A stretch of 64,000 bases of DNA, taken from positions 62,001 to 126,000 of the forward strand of contig JAKPQE010000113.1 in assembly GCA_029572955.1 (NCBI GenBank), in the 5' to 3' direction. Below the pieces are notes generated by a model, which worked only from the letters and a program-made list of their open reading frames with translations, was not told where the DNA came from and did not search any database. A program made the translations under genes and the position numbers. The DNA comes from Pseudomonadota bacterium (GTDB lineage: Bacteria; Pseudomonadota; Alphaproteobacteria; Rhizobiales; JAKPQE01). Positions 19,108 to 28,026 of the stretch are shown piece by piece. Every line of letters begins with the position of its first letter. The stretch's first letter is position 1.

Positions 19108-20160
19108 TCAACTCTCCAGCACCAGATCGCCCTCGGCGAGCGGGGCGAAATAGCCGCCGACCGCCTCGTCGGACAGCTCGGCAAGGGTCGCCGGCCGCCA
19201 GTTCGGGGCATTGTCCTTGTCGATGATCTGCGCGCGCACGCCCTCGAAGAAATCGTGGCCGCGCATCACCCGTTCGACGACACGATATTCCATGCGCATG
19301 CAGTCGTCGAACTCGGTGCGGCGCTTGCCCTCGCGCAGCTGGCGCAGGGCGACCTTCATGCTCGTCGGCGAATTGCGGCGCATCGCGGCGGCGGCTTTTC
19401 TCGCCCATTCGACGTCGCCCTCGGCGTCGAGCGCGGCAAGGATTTCCTCGATGCCGGCCTTCGAGAAGATCCGGTCGATGTCGGGCTGCAGGCGGGCGAG
19501 CGGCGCGTGCTTCGGCCAGATCTCGTGCCTGGCGATCACCGCGTCGACGTCGGTCGCGGCGCACAGTTCCTCGACGAGATCGCCGATCCTGTCCGACGGG
19601 CAGCCGTGATTGGCGATGCCGGTCCAGCGCGCGTCCTCGAGGCCGACGCGGGCTCCCGTCAGCGCCAGATAGGTGCCGACCTCGCCGGGCAGGCGCGGCA
19701 GGAACCAGGAGCCGCCGACGTCGGGGAACATGCCGATGCCGACCTCGGGCATGGCGAACATCAGCTTCTCGGTCGCGACGCGGTGCGAGCCGTGCACCGA
19801 GATGCCGACGCCGCCGCCCATGACGATGCCGTCGATGAGGGCGACGTAGGGCTTGCCGTAGTGCTTGATGGCGGCGTTGAGGCGGTATTCCTCGCGATAG
19901 AAGTCGCGCCAGGTCTCGTTGCCCGAGCGGCCCCAGTCGTAGAGGTTGCGGATGTCGCCGCCGGCCGAGAAGGCCTTGCCGCCGACGGCGCGCACGACGA
20001 CGTGGTGGATCTTGTCGTTCCGCGCCCACTTGTCGAGCTTGGCGTGCAGGGCGCGAACCATGCCGAGGGTGACGGCGTTCAGCGCCTGCGGCCGGTTGAG
20101 GGTGACGAGGCCGGCCGGGCCGCGGCGCTCGAACAGGATTTCGTCGGTCTTGTCGGACAT
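19108..20160 (-). CDS. 3-hydroxyisobutyryl-CoA hydrolase (enoyl-CoA hydratase fold)
   Basis: Releases CoA from 3-hydroxyisobutyryl-CoA in valine catabolism. The 350-residue length and the motifs AFSAGGDIRNLY, GGGVGISVHGSHRVATE and PEVGIGMFPDVGGSWFLPRL fit the HIBCH class rather than the shorter enoyl-CoA hydratases. Start MSDKTDEIL has AAGGA upstream; ten further codons are open without a site. The next gene in the path (mmsB) is two genes downstream. Confidence 0.92.
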   Translation of the reverse strand: MSDKTDEILFERRGPAGLVTLNRPQALNAVTLGMVRALHAKLDKWARNDKIHHVVVRAVGGKAFSAGGDIRNLYDWGRSGNETWRDFYREEYRLNAAIKHYGKPYVALIDGIVMGGGVGISVHGSHRVATEKLMFAMPEVGIGMFPDVGGSWFLPRLPGEVGTYLALTGARVGLEDARWTGIANHGCPSDRIGDLVEELCAATDVDAVIARHEIWPKHAPLARLQPDIDRIFSKAGIEEILAALDAEGDVEWARKAAAAMRRNSPTSMKVALRQLREGKRRTEFDDCMRMEYRVVERVMRGHDFFEGVRAQIIDKDNAPNWRPATLAELSDEAVGGYFAPLAEGDLVLES

Positions 20161-20164
20161 GGGA

Positions 20165-20539
20165 TCAGTTCCTTGCGAGGCGGTCGCCATAGAGAAGCGC
20201 CGTCGACAGGACGATCGCGTACCACCAGAGCGTCAGCGAGGCGATGAGGTCGGCCATGGTCGAGGAGAGCCCGGGAAAGAAGTCGCAAAAGGCGATGAGG
20301 CTGCCGGCATAGCCGAAAAGGCCGGGGATGGCGAGGCCGGCACCGAAGCGGGCAACCTTGCCGGGGGTGCAGACATATCTGAGGAGAAGCGCGGTGACGG
20401 CGCCGGCGAGAATGCCGGCGACCAGCATCACGAGCATGAAGTCGGCCATGTCGCCTTCGAGCAGCCAGCCGCCCCAGATCCTGAGGATCATGGTGGTGAC
20501 GAACCACATGGCGAAACCGACGAGGAGCCCCCTGCGCAT
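20165..20539 (-). CDS. Small four-helix membrane protein
   Basis: A 124-residue protein with four hydrophobic segments starting MRRGLLVGFAMWFVTTMILR. It resembles DUF5367-type proteins, an uncertain recollection. It lies 7 bp after the acyl-CoA dehydrogenase and 4 bp before the hydrolase, so it is in the valine operon, but no role follows from its sequence. Confidence 0.7.
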   Translation of the reverse strand: MRRGLLVGFAMWFVTTMILRIWGGWLLEGDMADFMLVMLVAGILAGAVTALLLRYVCTPGKVARFGAGLAIPGLFGYAGSLIAFCDFFPGLSSTMADLIASLTLWWYAIVLSTALLYGDRLARN

Positions 20540-20546
20540 CGCCGCC

Positions 20547-21686
20547 TCACGCGCCGAAGAGGTCGCGGGCGATGATCAGCCGCATGATCTCGTTGGTGCC
20601 CTCGAGGATCTGGTGGACGCGCACGTCGCGCAGATAGCGCTCGAGCGGATAGTCGCGCAGATAGCCGTAGCCGCCATGCATCTGCAGCGCCTCGTTGACG
20701 ACGGTGAAGCCGGTGTCGGTGGCCAGCCGCTTGGCCATCGCCGCCGTCACGGTGGCGCCCGGCGCCTTGGCATCGACCATGGTCGCGGCCTTGTGGAGAA
20801 GAAGGCGGGCGGCGGCGAGCTCGGTGGCGCAATCGGCCATGCGGAAGCGCAACGCCTGGAAGGCGGCGAGCGCCTCGCCGAACTGGCGGCGTTCCTTCAT
20901 GTAGGCGACGGCACGATCGAGCGAGGCGGCGGCGGCGCCGAGCGAACAGGCGCCGATGTTGAGGCGGCCGCCGTCGAGGCCAGCCATGGCAATCCTGAAG
21001 CCGTTGCCCTCGCCGCCGACGAGGTTTTCGGCCGGCACGCGGCAATCCTCGAAAATGACGGCCGCCGTCGGCTGGCTCTTCCAGCCGAGCTTGACTTCCT
21101 GGGCGCCGAAGGAGAGGCCCGGCGTGCCCTTCTCGACGACGATGCAGGAAATGCCCTTCGGCCCCTCGCCGCCGGTGCGCGCCATGACAACATAGACGTC
21201 GGAGACGCCGCCGCCGGAGATGAAGGCCTTCGAGCCGTTGAGCACGTAATGGTCGCCGTCGCGCACGGCGCGGGTGCGGAGCGAGGCGGCGTCCGAGCCG
21301 GCGCCGGGCTCGGTCAGGCAGTAGCTGGCGAACTTCTCCATGGAGCAGAGCGCCGGCAGGAAGCGGGACCGCTGGGCGTCGTCGCCATAGGCGTCGATCA
21401 TCCAGGCCGCCATGTTGTGGATCGAAATGTAGGCCGCCGTCGAGGTGCAGCCGCGGGCAAGCTCCTCGAGGATGAGGGCCGCGTCGAGTCGCGACAGGGC
21501 CGAGCCGCCGACGTCCTCGCCGACATAGATGCCGCCGAAACCGAGGGCGGCCGCGTTTCTCAGCATGTCGACCGGAAAGACCGACTTTTCGTCCCATTCG
21601 CGGGCGAAGGGCTCCATCTCGGCCGCGGCGAAGTCCGCTGCCATCTGGCGGATCAGCCGTTGCTCCTCGGAGAGCTCGAAATCCAT
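20547..21686 (-). CDS. Acyl-CoA dehydrogenase, probable isobutyryl-CoA dehydrogenase
   Basis: FAD enzyme that oxidises a short branched acyl-CoA to its enoyl-CoA and passes electrons to ETF. The 379-residue product has the FAD/substrate signatures [16 protein letters not shown] and [20 protein letters not shown] and the catalytic base Glu362 in [18 protein letters not shown] matches isobutyryl-CoA dehydrogenases (ACAD8). Gene context with valine steps supports that substrate; isovaleryl-CoA cannot be fully excluded. First gene of the group. Confidence 0.92.
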   Translation of the reverse strand: MDFELSEEQRLIRQMAADFAAAEMEPFAREWDEKSVFPVDMLRNAAALGFGGIYVGEDVGGSALSRLDAALILEELARGCTSTAAYISIHNMAAWMIDAYGDDAQRSRFLPALCSMEKFASYCLTEPGAGSDAASLRTRAVRDGDHYVLNGSKAFISGGGVSDVYVVMARTGGEGPKGISCIVVEKGTPGLSFGAQEVKLGWKSQPTAAVIFEDCRVPAENLVGGEGNGFRIAMAGLDGGRLNIGACSLGAAAASLDRAVAYMKERRQFGEALAAFQALRFRMADCATELAAARLLLHKAATMVDAKAPGATVTAAMAKRLATDTGFTVVNEALQMHGGYGYLRDYPLERYLRDVRVHQILEGTNEIMRLIIARDLFGA

Positions 21687-21882
21687 GATGTGCCTCCCGC
21701 GCCTTTTCTTGTCGCCAAGGCTTATCGGCGGGCGGCGGGAGCGTCAATCGGCCGGGCGGTTCGCGGCGGCCCTGCGGCGATCGGGCCGCACCGGTCGGAA
21801 CGGCGAAACCGGGCCGGAGGGCTCCGACCCGGGTCGATGTCGCTGGCGATCGAGCCGTGCCGCAATCGGCTCTCGCCTCAGA

Positions 21883-22419
21883 TCATTTCGGGCCGTAGGG
21901 AACGGACGAATGATGCAGATTGATCTTCAGCCGGCCGTCCTTGCCGCGGACGTAGCCGAAACTGTACTCGACCTTGGTTTCCTTGCCGGACGGATCGGTG
22001 AAGTAGTAGTTGCCCATCGCCAGGGCGCTGTCGCTGTCGATGGTGACCGCGTCGTTCTCGAAGCGCACCTTCGTCCAGGGATTGATGGCGAAGCCCTTGT
22101 CCTCGGAAATCGAGCCGCCGACGAAGTACGACAGCGCCTCTTCGGCGGTGCCGCGGAACTGGTCGGCCGCCGCCTTGGTGGGCTTGAACAGGACGGTCCC
22201 GCCCTCGTCGTAGGCGTAGAGGGTGGCGATGTGGTCCTTGGCCGCCTCGACATGCGTGCCGGCCGCCTTGGCCTCGCCGATGGCGACGATGCCGGCGCCC
22301 CAGGCCGCCTGGACCTGGTCGATTTCCGCGGCAGTGATCGGCTTCATTTCGTCAGCGAACGCCTGGGCGCCGAAAAACGCGAATGCGGCGGTCGCGAGCA
22401 GATACTTGGTCTTGGTCAT
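21883..22419 (-). CDS. Secreted iota-class carbonic anhydrase-like protein
   Basis: A 178-residue protein: signal peptide (cleavage near AFA, residue 22), then a SnoaL-like cone fold ending in LKINLHHSSVPYG. The terminal HHSS (169-172) after a long strand is the hallmark of iota carbonic anhydrases (COG4337); relatives of this exact sequence are often labelled phosphoribosyl-AMP cyclohydrolase, which the sequence does not support. Predicted periplasmic CO2 hydration is inference from the family. It is downstream of a two-component pair but separated by 357 bp with a strong hairpin. Confidence 0.8.
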   Translation of the reverse strand: MTKTKYLLATAAFAFFGAQAFADEMKPITAAEIDQVQAAWGAGIVAIGEAKAAGTHVEAAKDHIATLYAYDEGGTVLFKPTKAAADQFRGTAEEALSYFVGGSISEDKGFAINPWTKVRFENDAVTIDSDSALAMGNYYFTDPSGKETKVEYSFGYVRGKDGRLKINLHHSSVPYGPK

Positions 22420-22481
22420 TCCAGCCTCTCCATGGTGGCAGTGTTGACGACACGGTCCCGAGAGCGATCGGGCGCCTGCAA

Positions 22482-22527
22482 GCCTCCCGGCGGTCCGCTC
22501 CTTGCCGGAGCGGTTTTGCCGGGAGGC
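22482..22527. repeat. Nested hairpin in the 357-bp gap upstream of the carbonic anhydrase gene
   Basis: Outer perfect 10-bp arms GCCTCCCGGC/GCCGGGAGGC enclose an inner perfect 7-bp stem CCGCTCC/GGAGCGG; a TTTT tract lies between inner and outer right arms. It may be a terminator for the upstream response regulator or a 5' leader structure. The remainder of 22420-22776 shows no gene. Confidence 0.55.
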
Positions 22528-22776
22528 GACAGGGCGCTTGTGATCGTTCGGCCTTGTCGAGAGACACGCTAGGCAACTTGACCTTTGGGAACTTGAACCC
22601 GCAGTGTCCCGCCGCTAAAGGCTCCATGAATTTTCGATGAAGGCCGGCGGGCGCCGATTCCGGCGGTTCCGGCGAGGCTTTGACACGACTCGGGATGGAG
22701 GCGGACGGGAACCCGAACACGGCCGCGAGGCGCCGCCTCGCACCGGTGACGATCCGACCGGCCGGGGAGCCCGGTA

Positions 22777-23448
22777 TCAGTCGAGCCGGTAGCCGGAGCC
22801 GCGCAGCGTCACGATGCGGCCGCCATAAGGACCGAACCGCTTGCGCAGGCGGCCAATATAGACGTCGACGATGTTGGTCATCGGATCCGACTGCGTTCCC
22901 CAGACGGTGTTGAGGATCCGCTCGCGACTGAGGGCGCGGCCCACATTGCCGAGGAGCAGGACTGCCAGGTCGCGTTCCTTGGCCGAAAGCTCGACCTCGC
23001 AGCCATCGACGAAGAACTTCTGGGATTTCGAATCGAAGCGCAGTCCGGCATGGCTGATGATGCCGACATCGCCGTCGGCCGAGAACTTGGCGGCACGGCG
23101 GTAGAGAGCCTCCAGGCGGGCGAGCAATTCCTCGAAATCGAAGGGCTTCGGCAGATAGTCGTCGGCGCCGGCGCGCAGCCCGGCGATGCGCTCGTCGAGC
23201 GCATCGAGCGCGGTCAGCATCAGCATCGGCGTGGTGTCGCCGCGCGCGCGCATGCGCTGGCACACCTCGGTGCCGGAAATCCCCGGCAGCATCAGATCGA
23301 GGATCACCACGTCGAAGCTGTAGGCGCGCATCAGGTCGAGCGCGGTCTCGCCGTCGGGGCTGTGCTCGACATTGTGCCCTTCGGCCTTCAGGCCGCGGCG
23401 AATGAAATCGGCAACGCGCGTTTCGTCCTCGACCAGCAATATGTTCAT
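22777..23448 (-). CDS. OmpR-family response regulator
   Basis: A 223-residue DNA-binding regulator. The receiver has acidic pocket Glu7/Asp8, phosphoacceptor Asp51 (VILDLMLPG), Thr79 and Lys100 (LPKPF). The C-terminal winged helix contains ELSAKERDLAVLLL, SRERILNTVWG and VDVYIGRLRKRF. Its ATG overlaps the kinase gene stop? No: the kinase lies downstream of nothing here; the kinase gene is transcribed first and its stop overlaps this... see the kinase entry for the four-base overlap. Targets unknown; nearest gene is the carbonic anhydrase-like protein. Confidence 0.94.
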   Translation of the reverse strand: MNILLVEDETRVADFIRRGLKAEGHNVEHSPDGETALDLMRAYSFDVVILDLMLPGISGTEVCQRMRARGDTTPMLMLTALDALDERIAGLRAGADDYLPKPFDFEELLARLEALYRRAAKFSADGDVGIISHAGLRFDSKSQKFFVDGCEVELSAKERDLAVLLLGNVGRALSRERILNTVWGTQSDPMTNIVDVYIGRLRKRFGPYGGRIVTLRGSGYRLD

Positions 23449-25004
23449 CGAGTCCCCTCTGCGGCGGGGGCGTCGGGAATGCCGATCCGCGCCGACATGC
23501 CACCACCTTCCCGTTCGACAATCCAGGCCTTTCCGCCATGCGCCTCGGCGATGGATCTGACGATCGGCAGACCGAGTCCGAGACCGTCAACATACACCTC
23601 CGAGGCGTTCGGGCCCCTGTAAAAGCGCTCGAAGACCCGCTCCCTGTCGGCATCGGCGAGACCGGGGCCGTCATCCTCGACCGCGATCACATAGCCGTCC
23701 GGCGTGCGCTCCAGCCGGATGGCCGTCAGGTCGCCGCCGTGGTGATGGACATTGTGCGCCAGCGCCAGAACCGCCTGCCGCAGCCGCTGCCGATCGGCCT
23801 CGATCGGGGCGGACGACAGGGCGGACTGCACCAGATCGACCTGTCCCGACAGGCCGGCGACCTCGCGCAGCAGCTCGACGAGGTCGAACCGGGCGAGCCG
23901 CAGTCGCACGCGCCCCATTTCGCTGCGGGCGATGAACAGCAGGTCGTTGACCAGCGTTGCCGTGTGAACGGTGGCGTCCCGGATCCGCCGCAGCGCCTCG
24001 CGGTAATCCTCCGGATCCTTTTCGGCACCGCGCAGGGCCACCTCGCTCTCGCCCTGAATGACGGTCAGCGGGGTGCGCAGCTCGTGGCTGACGTCGGCGA
24101 GAAGCTGGCGCCGGTCCTCCTTCGATTCCTGCTCGCGCGCCAGCATGTTCTCGAGTTCCTTCGTGCGTGCCTTCACGGCGAGCTCGAGTTGCTCGTTTCT
24201 CTGGATCAGATCCTTCGACTGCTTCAGAACGACGCCGGCCATCCGGTCGAGCAGAGTTCCGATTTCCGAGAGCTCGTCGCGCCCCTTGAGGTCGATGGCG
24301 GTATCGAAATTGCCCGCCGCGAACCCGTTCACGCCCGCCATCAGCTTGTCGAGAGGCCGGGTCAGGCGCCGCTGGAACACGATTCCGGCGCCGACCGAGA
24401 CCAGCAGAAAGGTCGCGCCGAGAAGGATCGATATTCTGCGAGCAAGAAGATGGGCCGCGGATTCGCTCGCCTCGGCGGCGGCGACCTGTTCGTGTTCGTC
24501 AGCGAGCGCCTCGGCGATGAGCGCGCGGAAGTCCTGCTTGAGGTCGGTGATGAGGATCGTGCCGAGGTCCCGCCAGTTTTCGCGGATATCGCCACGTTCG
24601 GGGGTCTGCTGGGCCTGACGGAAGCGTGCGACCAGATCGCCGATCACCTTCTCGATCTTGTCGACGCGCGCCAGTTCCTCCAATTGCCGCTCGCCGACGA
24701 GCTCGATCTCCTTGCCGATCACCTGCCGCAGCCCCGAAAGCGTGTTCTGCAGTGTGGCGACGAGCTGTTCGTTTTCCGCCTCGCGGTCGGCAGTCCCGCC
24801 AAGCAGCAGGTCACCATACCGCTTGAAGAGCAGATAGGTGTCCGCCGATACCGTCAGATGCAACTCGTAGGATTCATGCGCCAGCTCCAGCAGTTCGTTG
24901 TTGATCGCGCTGCTGCGCACCGACCAGATGGTGAGAAGGACGGAGGCCATGGAGAGTGCGAGCATCACCAGCAGGTAGCTTTTGACGAGGGTAATCAGTT
25001 TCAT
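23445..25004 (-). CDS. Sensor histidine kinase
   Basis: A 519-residue inner-membrane kinase. Order: TM1 (about 9-28), a roughly 160-residue helical periplasmic domain, TM2 (about 191-210), HAMP (to about 265), HisKA with His307 in SHELRTPLT, and HATPase_c with NVHHHGG and VEDDGPGL. It is upstream of the response regulator; in transcription order the kinase stop (23445-23447) lies within the regulator's start (23448), giving an ATGA overlap. The Met before TM1 is chosen; 26 further codons are open. The helical sensor gives no clear ligand. Confidence 0.93.
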   Translation of the reverse strand: MKLITLVKSYLLVMLALSMASVLLTIWSVRSSAINNELLELAHESYELHLTVSADTYLLFKRYGDLLLGGTADREAENEQLVATLQNTLSGLRQVIGKEIELVGERQLEELARVDKIEKVIGDLVARFRQAQQTPERGDIRENWRDLGTILITDLKQDFRALIAEALADEHEQVAAAEASESAAHLLARRISILLGATFLLVSVGAGIVFQRRLTRPLDKLMAGVNGFAAGNFDTAIDLKGRDELSEIGTLLDRMAGVVLKQSKDLIQRNEQLELAVKARTKELENMLAREQESKEDRRQLLADVSHELRTPLTVIQGESEVALRGAEKDPEDYREALRRIRDATVHTATLVNDLLFIARSEMGRVRLRLARFDLVELLREVAGLSGQVDLVQSALSSAPIEADRQRLRQAVLALAHNVHHHGGDLTAIRLERTPDGYVIAVEDDGPGLADADRERVFERFYRGPNASEVYVDGLGLGLPIVRSIAEAHGGKAWIVEREGGGMSARIGIPDAPAAEGTR

Positions 25005-25313
25005 GGCGCGGCCGCCCGGTCGTGGGAGTGAGGAAACGGTTCTCGGCAAGGGAATCTGGCACACCAACCCTGCGGGAATCACAGCGCAAGATTATTTTTC
25101 GCTGAATTCCAGATGAAGATTTCATTCGGCCCGCGCCCGAGGCGCAACCGCCTCCGAATCTTTCCCATCGGTACAAATCCCAGGGCCGGGGACAATTCGT
25201 CCCACCTTAGAGAATCCTCGTTTTTTCGGCTCCCGACACGGGTCGCCTTAGGGCTGCGTTAACCACCCCGCCGAACACTCGTCGAACGCAATTTCAAGTT
25301 GGAGACGAACGCA
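25005..25313. promoter_or_regulatory. Divergent region between the kinase and the NIT/PilZ chemoreceptor
   Basis: No gene in about 309 bp. At 25248-25263 the plus strand reads TTAG, seven bases, TTAAC, one mismatch from the CtrA consensus TTAA-N7-TTAAC, about 50 bp before the chemoreceptor start. CtrA control of chemotaxis genes is common in Rhizobiales, but one imperfect match is weak support. Confidence 0.4.
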
Positions 25314-27647
25314 ATGATGCGGCTGGTCAATAACGCTTCGATCTCGGTACGCATCGCGTTCCTGTCGCTCATCCCGCTCCTGGCGCTGATGGGCCTCGGC
25401 ATTTCCGATCTCGTCGACAGGCGCATGACGGCGGCGGAGGCGACGATGGTCGCCGAAATCGTCGAGCGCGCGCCGGCGATCTCCGGCCTCGTGCACGAGC
25501 TGCAGAAGGAGCGCGGCGCCTCGGCCGGCACCATCGGCTCCAAGGGCAGCGACAAGTTCGTCAGCAAGCTGAAGGCCCAGCGCAAGGCGACCGACAAGGC
25601 GCTCGCCGCCTTCCGCGCCGCCGTTCCGGCCGCCGAAGGCCGCCTCGCCTTCGACGATTTCGCCGCGCCCTTCGCGCGCTCGGCGACCGCGCTCGACCAG
25701 CTCGGCACGACGCGCGGCAAGGTCGACGACCTCTCGCTCACCGTTCCGGACATGGCCGGTTACTACACCAAGCTGATCGGCGATCTCCTCGCCATGGTCG
25801 AGAGCGTCGCGACGGCGACCGACGACGGCCGCGTGGTGCGCTCGCTCGTCTCCTACATGGCACTGCTGCAGGGCAAGGAACGCGCCGGCATCGAGCGCGC
25901 CATGGGCTCGGGCGGCTTCGGCGCCGGCAAGTTCGGGCCGGAGATCTACCGCAAGTTCGTCAGCCTCGCGGCGATGCAGACCGCCTTCGACACCGTCTTC
26001 CGGCGCTTCGGCTCGAACGAGGCCAAGTCGGCGCTCGCCGCCGTCTATGGCAGTCCGGCCCAGGCCGAAGTCGACCGCATGCGGACGATCGGCTACGACG
26101 GGCCGTTCGGCGGCGACATCTCGAGCGTCGCCGGGCCGGCCTGGTTCGACGCCGCGACGGTGCGCATCGACGCCCTGAAGTCGGTCGAGGACAAGGTCGC
26201 CGCGGATATCGTCGCCCAGGCCCATGCGATCGCGTCGGACGCCCAGTCGGCGTTCTGGATGCTGGCCGGCCTGCTCGTCGGCCTGCTCGCCCTGACGATC
26301 GCCGCCTCGACCGTCATCGCCCGCTCGCTGGCGCTGCCGCTCGGCCGCCTCGCCCGCAACATGTCGCAGCTCGCCGGCAACAACACCTCGATCACCATCG
26401 AGGGCACCGAGCGCCTGGACGAGGTCGGCAACATGGCGCGGGCCGTCGAAGTGTTCCGCGAGAACGCCATCGAGCGCGAGCGGCTGGAGGGCAACGCCCA
26501 CGCCGAGCGTGACCGCGAGCGGCACCGGCAGGCCTATCTCGAAAACCTGATCGGCCGCTTCCGCAAGGCGATGGCCGCGACGATGAGCGCCGTCGACGAC
26601 CAGACCGGCGCGATGCGCGGCACCGCGCACAAGCTCTCCGGCGTCGCCACCGCCGCCTCGGTCGAGGCGAACTCGGCCGGCGAGGCCTCGGCCGGCGCAT
26701 CCGGCAACGTGCAGACGGTGGCGGCGGCGACCGAACAGCTCGCCGCCTCGATCCGCGAGATCGCCGGCCAGGCAGGCCGCGCCAACGCCATCGTGGCGAG
26801 CGCGACCGAGACCGCCATGGCCACCGACCGCGACGTCTCGTCCCTCTCGGACGCCGCCGAGAAGGTCGGCGCCGTCGTCTCCCTCATCCAGGACATCGCC
26901 GAGCAGACCAACCTGCTCGCCCTCAATGCCACGATCGAGGCGGCACGCGCCGGCGAGATGGGCAAGGGCTTCGCGGTCGTCGCCGCGGAGGTGAAGTCGC
27001 TCGCCAACCAGACCGCGCGGGCGACCGAGGAGATTTCCGGCCAGATCGCCGGCATCCAGGGCTCGACCCGCAACGCCGTCGAGGCGATCCGCACGATCAC
27101 GCACACGGTCAGCGAGATCAGCGCCGTGACGACGATGATCGCCTCGGCCGTCGAGGAGCAGGAAGCGGCGACGCGGGAGATCGCCGGCTCGGTCTCGCGC
27201 GCCTCGGACGGCACCGCCACCGCCGTGCGCAACGCCAGGAGCGTCGCCGATGCCATCGGCGAGACGGCGCACGAGGCGCACAGCGTGCAGACCGCATCCG
27301 ACGAACTCGGCAAGGCGGCGGCCGAACTGACGGCGGTGGTCGAGAGCTTCCTTCAGGATGTCGCGCGGGATGTCCAGGAGCGCCGCGACAGCCTGCGCGT
27401 CAAGATGAGCGAAGTCGTGGTGATCCAGGCCTGCGGCCGGCGCGCGACGGGCACGATGGTCGACGCCAGCGAGGGCGGCTGCCAGATCGACGCCGCCGCC
27501 GCCGGCTGCACGGTCGGCGAGGCGGTGCGCATCCAGCTCGCGGACGGGCGCACGGTCGACGCGACGGTGGTGCGCAAGGCGGGCGAAGGTCTCGGCCTCA
27601 AGTTCGACGACCGCCTCGACAACGTCGACTGGCTGCGCTCGGCCTGA
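25314..27647 (+). CDS. Chemoreceptor with NIT sensor and C-terminal PilZ domain
   Basis: A 777-residue transmembrane methyl-accepting chemotaxis protein. TM1 (about 15-33) is followed by a periplasmic NIT-type domain ([16 protein letters not shown] near 57-72), TM2 (about 314-334), HAMP, and the signalling hairpin ([19 protein letters not shown], near 530-550). After it comes a PilZ domain with RDSLR (691-695, the RxxxR motif) and DASEGG (717-722, the DxSxxG motif), the residues that bind c-di-GMP. NIT domains respond to nitrate/nitrite in known cases. No CheR/CheB-type tail peptide. Start at the first ATG with GGAG upstream. Confidence 0.9.
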   Translation: MMRLVNNASISVRIAFLSLIPLLALMGLGISDLVDRRMTAAEATMVAEIVERAPAISGLVHELQKERGASAGTIGSKGSDKFVSKLKAQRKATDKALAAFRAAVPAAEGRLAFDDFAAPFARSATALDQLGTTRGKVDDLSLTVPDMAGYYTKLIGDLLAMVESVATATDDGRVVRSLVSYMALLQGKERAGIERAMGSGGFGAGKFGPEIYRKFVSLAAMQTAFDTVFRRFGSNEAKSALAAVYGSPAQAEVDRMRTIGYDGPFGGDISSVAGPAWFDAATVRIDALKSVEDKVAADIVAQAHAIASDAQSAFWMLAGLLVGLLALTIAASTVIARSLALPLGRLARNMSQLAGNNTSITIEGTERLDEVGNMARAVEVFRENAIERERLEGNAHAERDRERHRQAYLENLIGRFRKAMAATMSAVDDQTGAMRGTAHKLSGVATAASVEANSAGEASAGASGNVQTVAAATEQLAASIREIAGQAGRANAIVASATETAMATDRDVSSLSDAAEKVGAVVSLIQDIAEQTNLLALNATIEAARAGEMGKGFAVVAAEVKSLANQTARATEEISGQIAGIQGSTRNAVEAIRTITHTVSEISAVTTMIASAVEEQEAATREIAGSVSRASDGTATAVRNARSVADAIGETAHEAHSVQTASDELGKAAAELTAVVESFLQDVARDVQERRDSLRVKMSEVVVIQACGRRATGTMVDASEGGCQIDAAAAGCTVGEAVRIQLADGRTVDATVVRKAGEGLGLKFDDRLDNVDWLRSA

Positions 27648-27668
27648 CGAAGACACTCCGGAATTGCC

Positions 27669-27709
27669 GCGACGGGCGGGTGGGGCCGAGCGCCTCGCCC
27701 GCCCGTCGC
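27669..27709 (+). terminator. Hairpin after the chemoreceptor gene
   Basis: Perfect 12-bp inverted repeat GCGACGGGCGGG/CCCGCCCGTCGC, 17-base loop, weak T content after it. Confidence 0.5.
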
Positions 27710-28026
27710 CATTTCAGACAGAGCCTCACCGTCATGACAGGATGGCGGTCCGACCGGGTTCGGCACGGCAAGAACCGATCGACCGACCCCGCAGTATCAT
27801 TTTTCTGTTCTACTCGGTCGAAATCGACGTATCGCCTAGTATTCTAATAAACTTATTGAATCTAAACTGAATTTGCCTTTGCCTGGAAGTCTGAAGACCT
27901 TCAAAATCTACATATCTTGTTAACCTGCCACTGCAATCCTCGGGCTAATGACAAATTGGCAGCACCCCTGCCGCCCGCCAGACGAGGTCTGGCCACGGGA
28001 ACCCATCCCAGGAGCACGCGCGTGTC
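27710..28026. other. AT-rich leader region of the PAS chemoreceptor
   Basis: About 317 bp without a gene. 27780-27950 is strikingly AT-rich for this chromosome and probably holds the promoter for the downstream chemoreceptor. CAGGAG precedes its ATG by about 12 bases. Confidence 0.45.

Noticed and set aside
27944-27957. GCTAATGACAAATT shared with 41279-41292, both in AT-rich leaders
   Set aside because: A single 14-base match is expected several times by chance in 64 kb; no further similarity around it.
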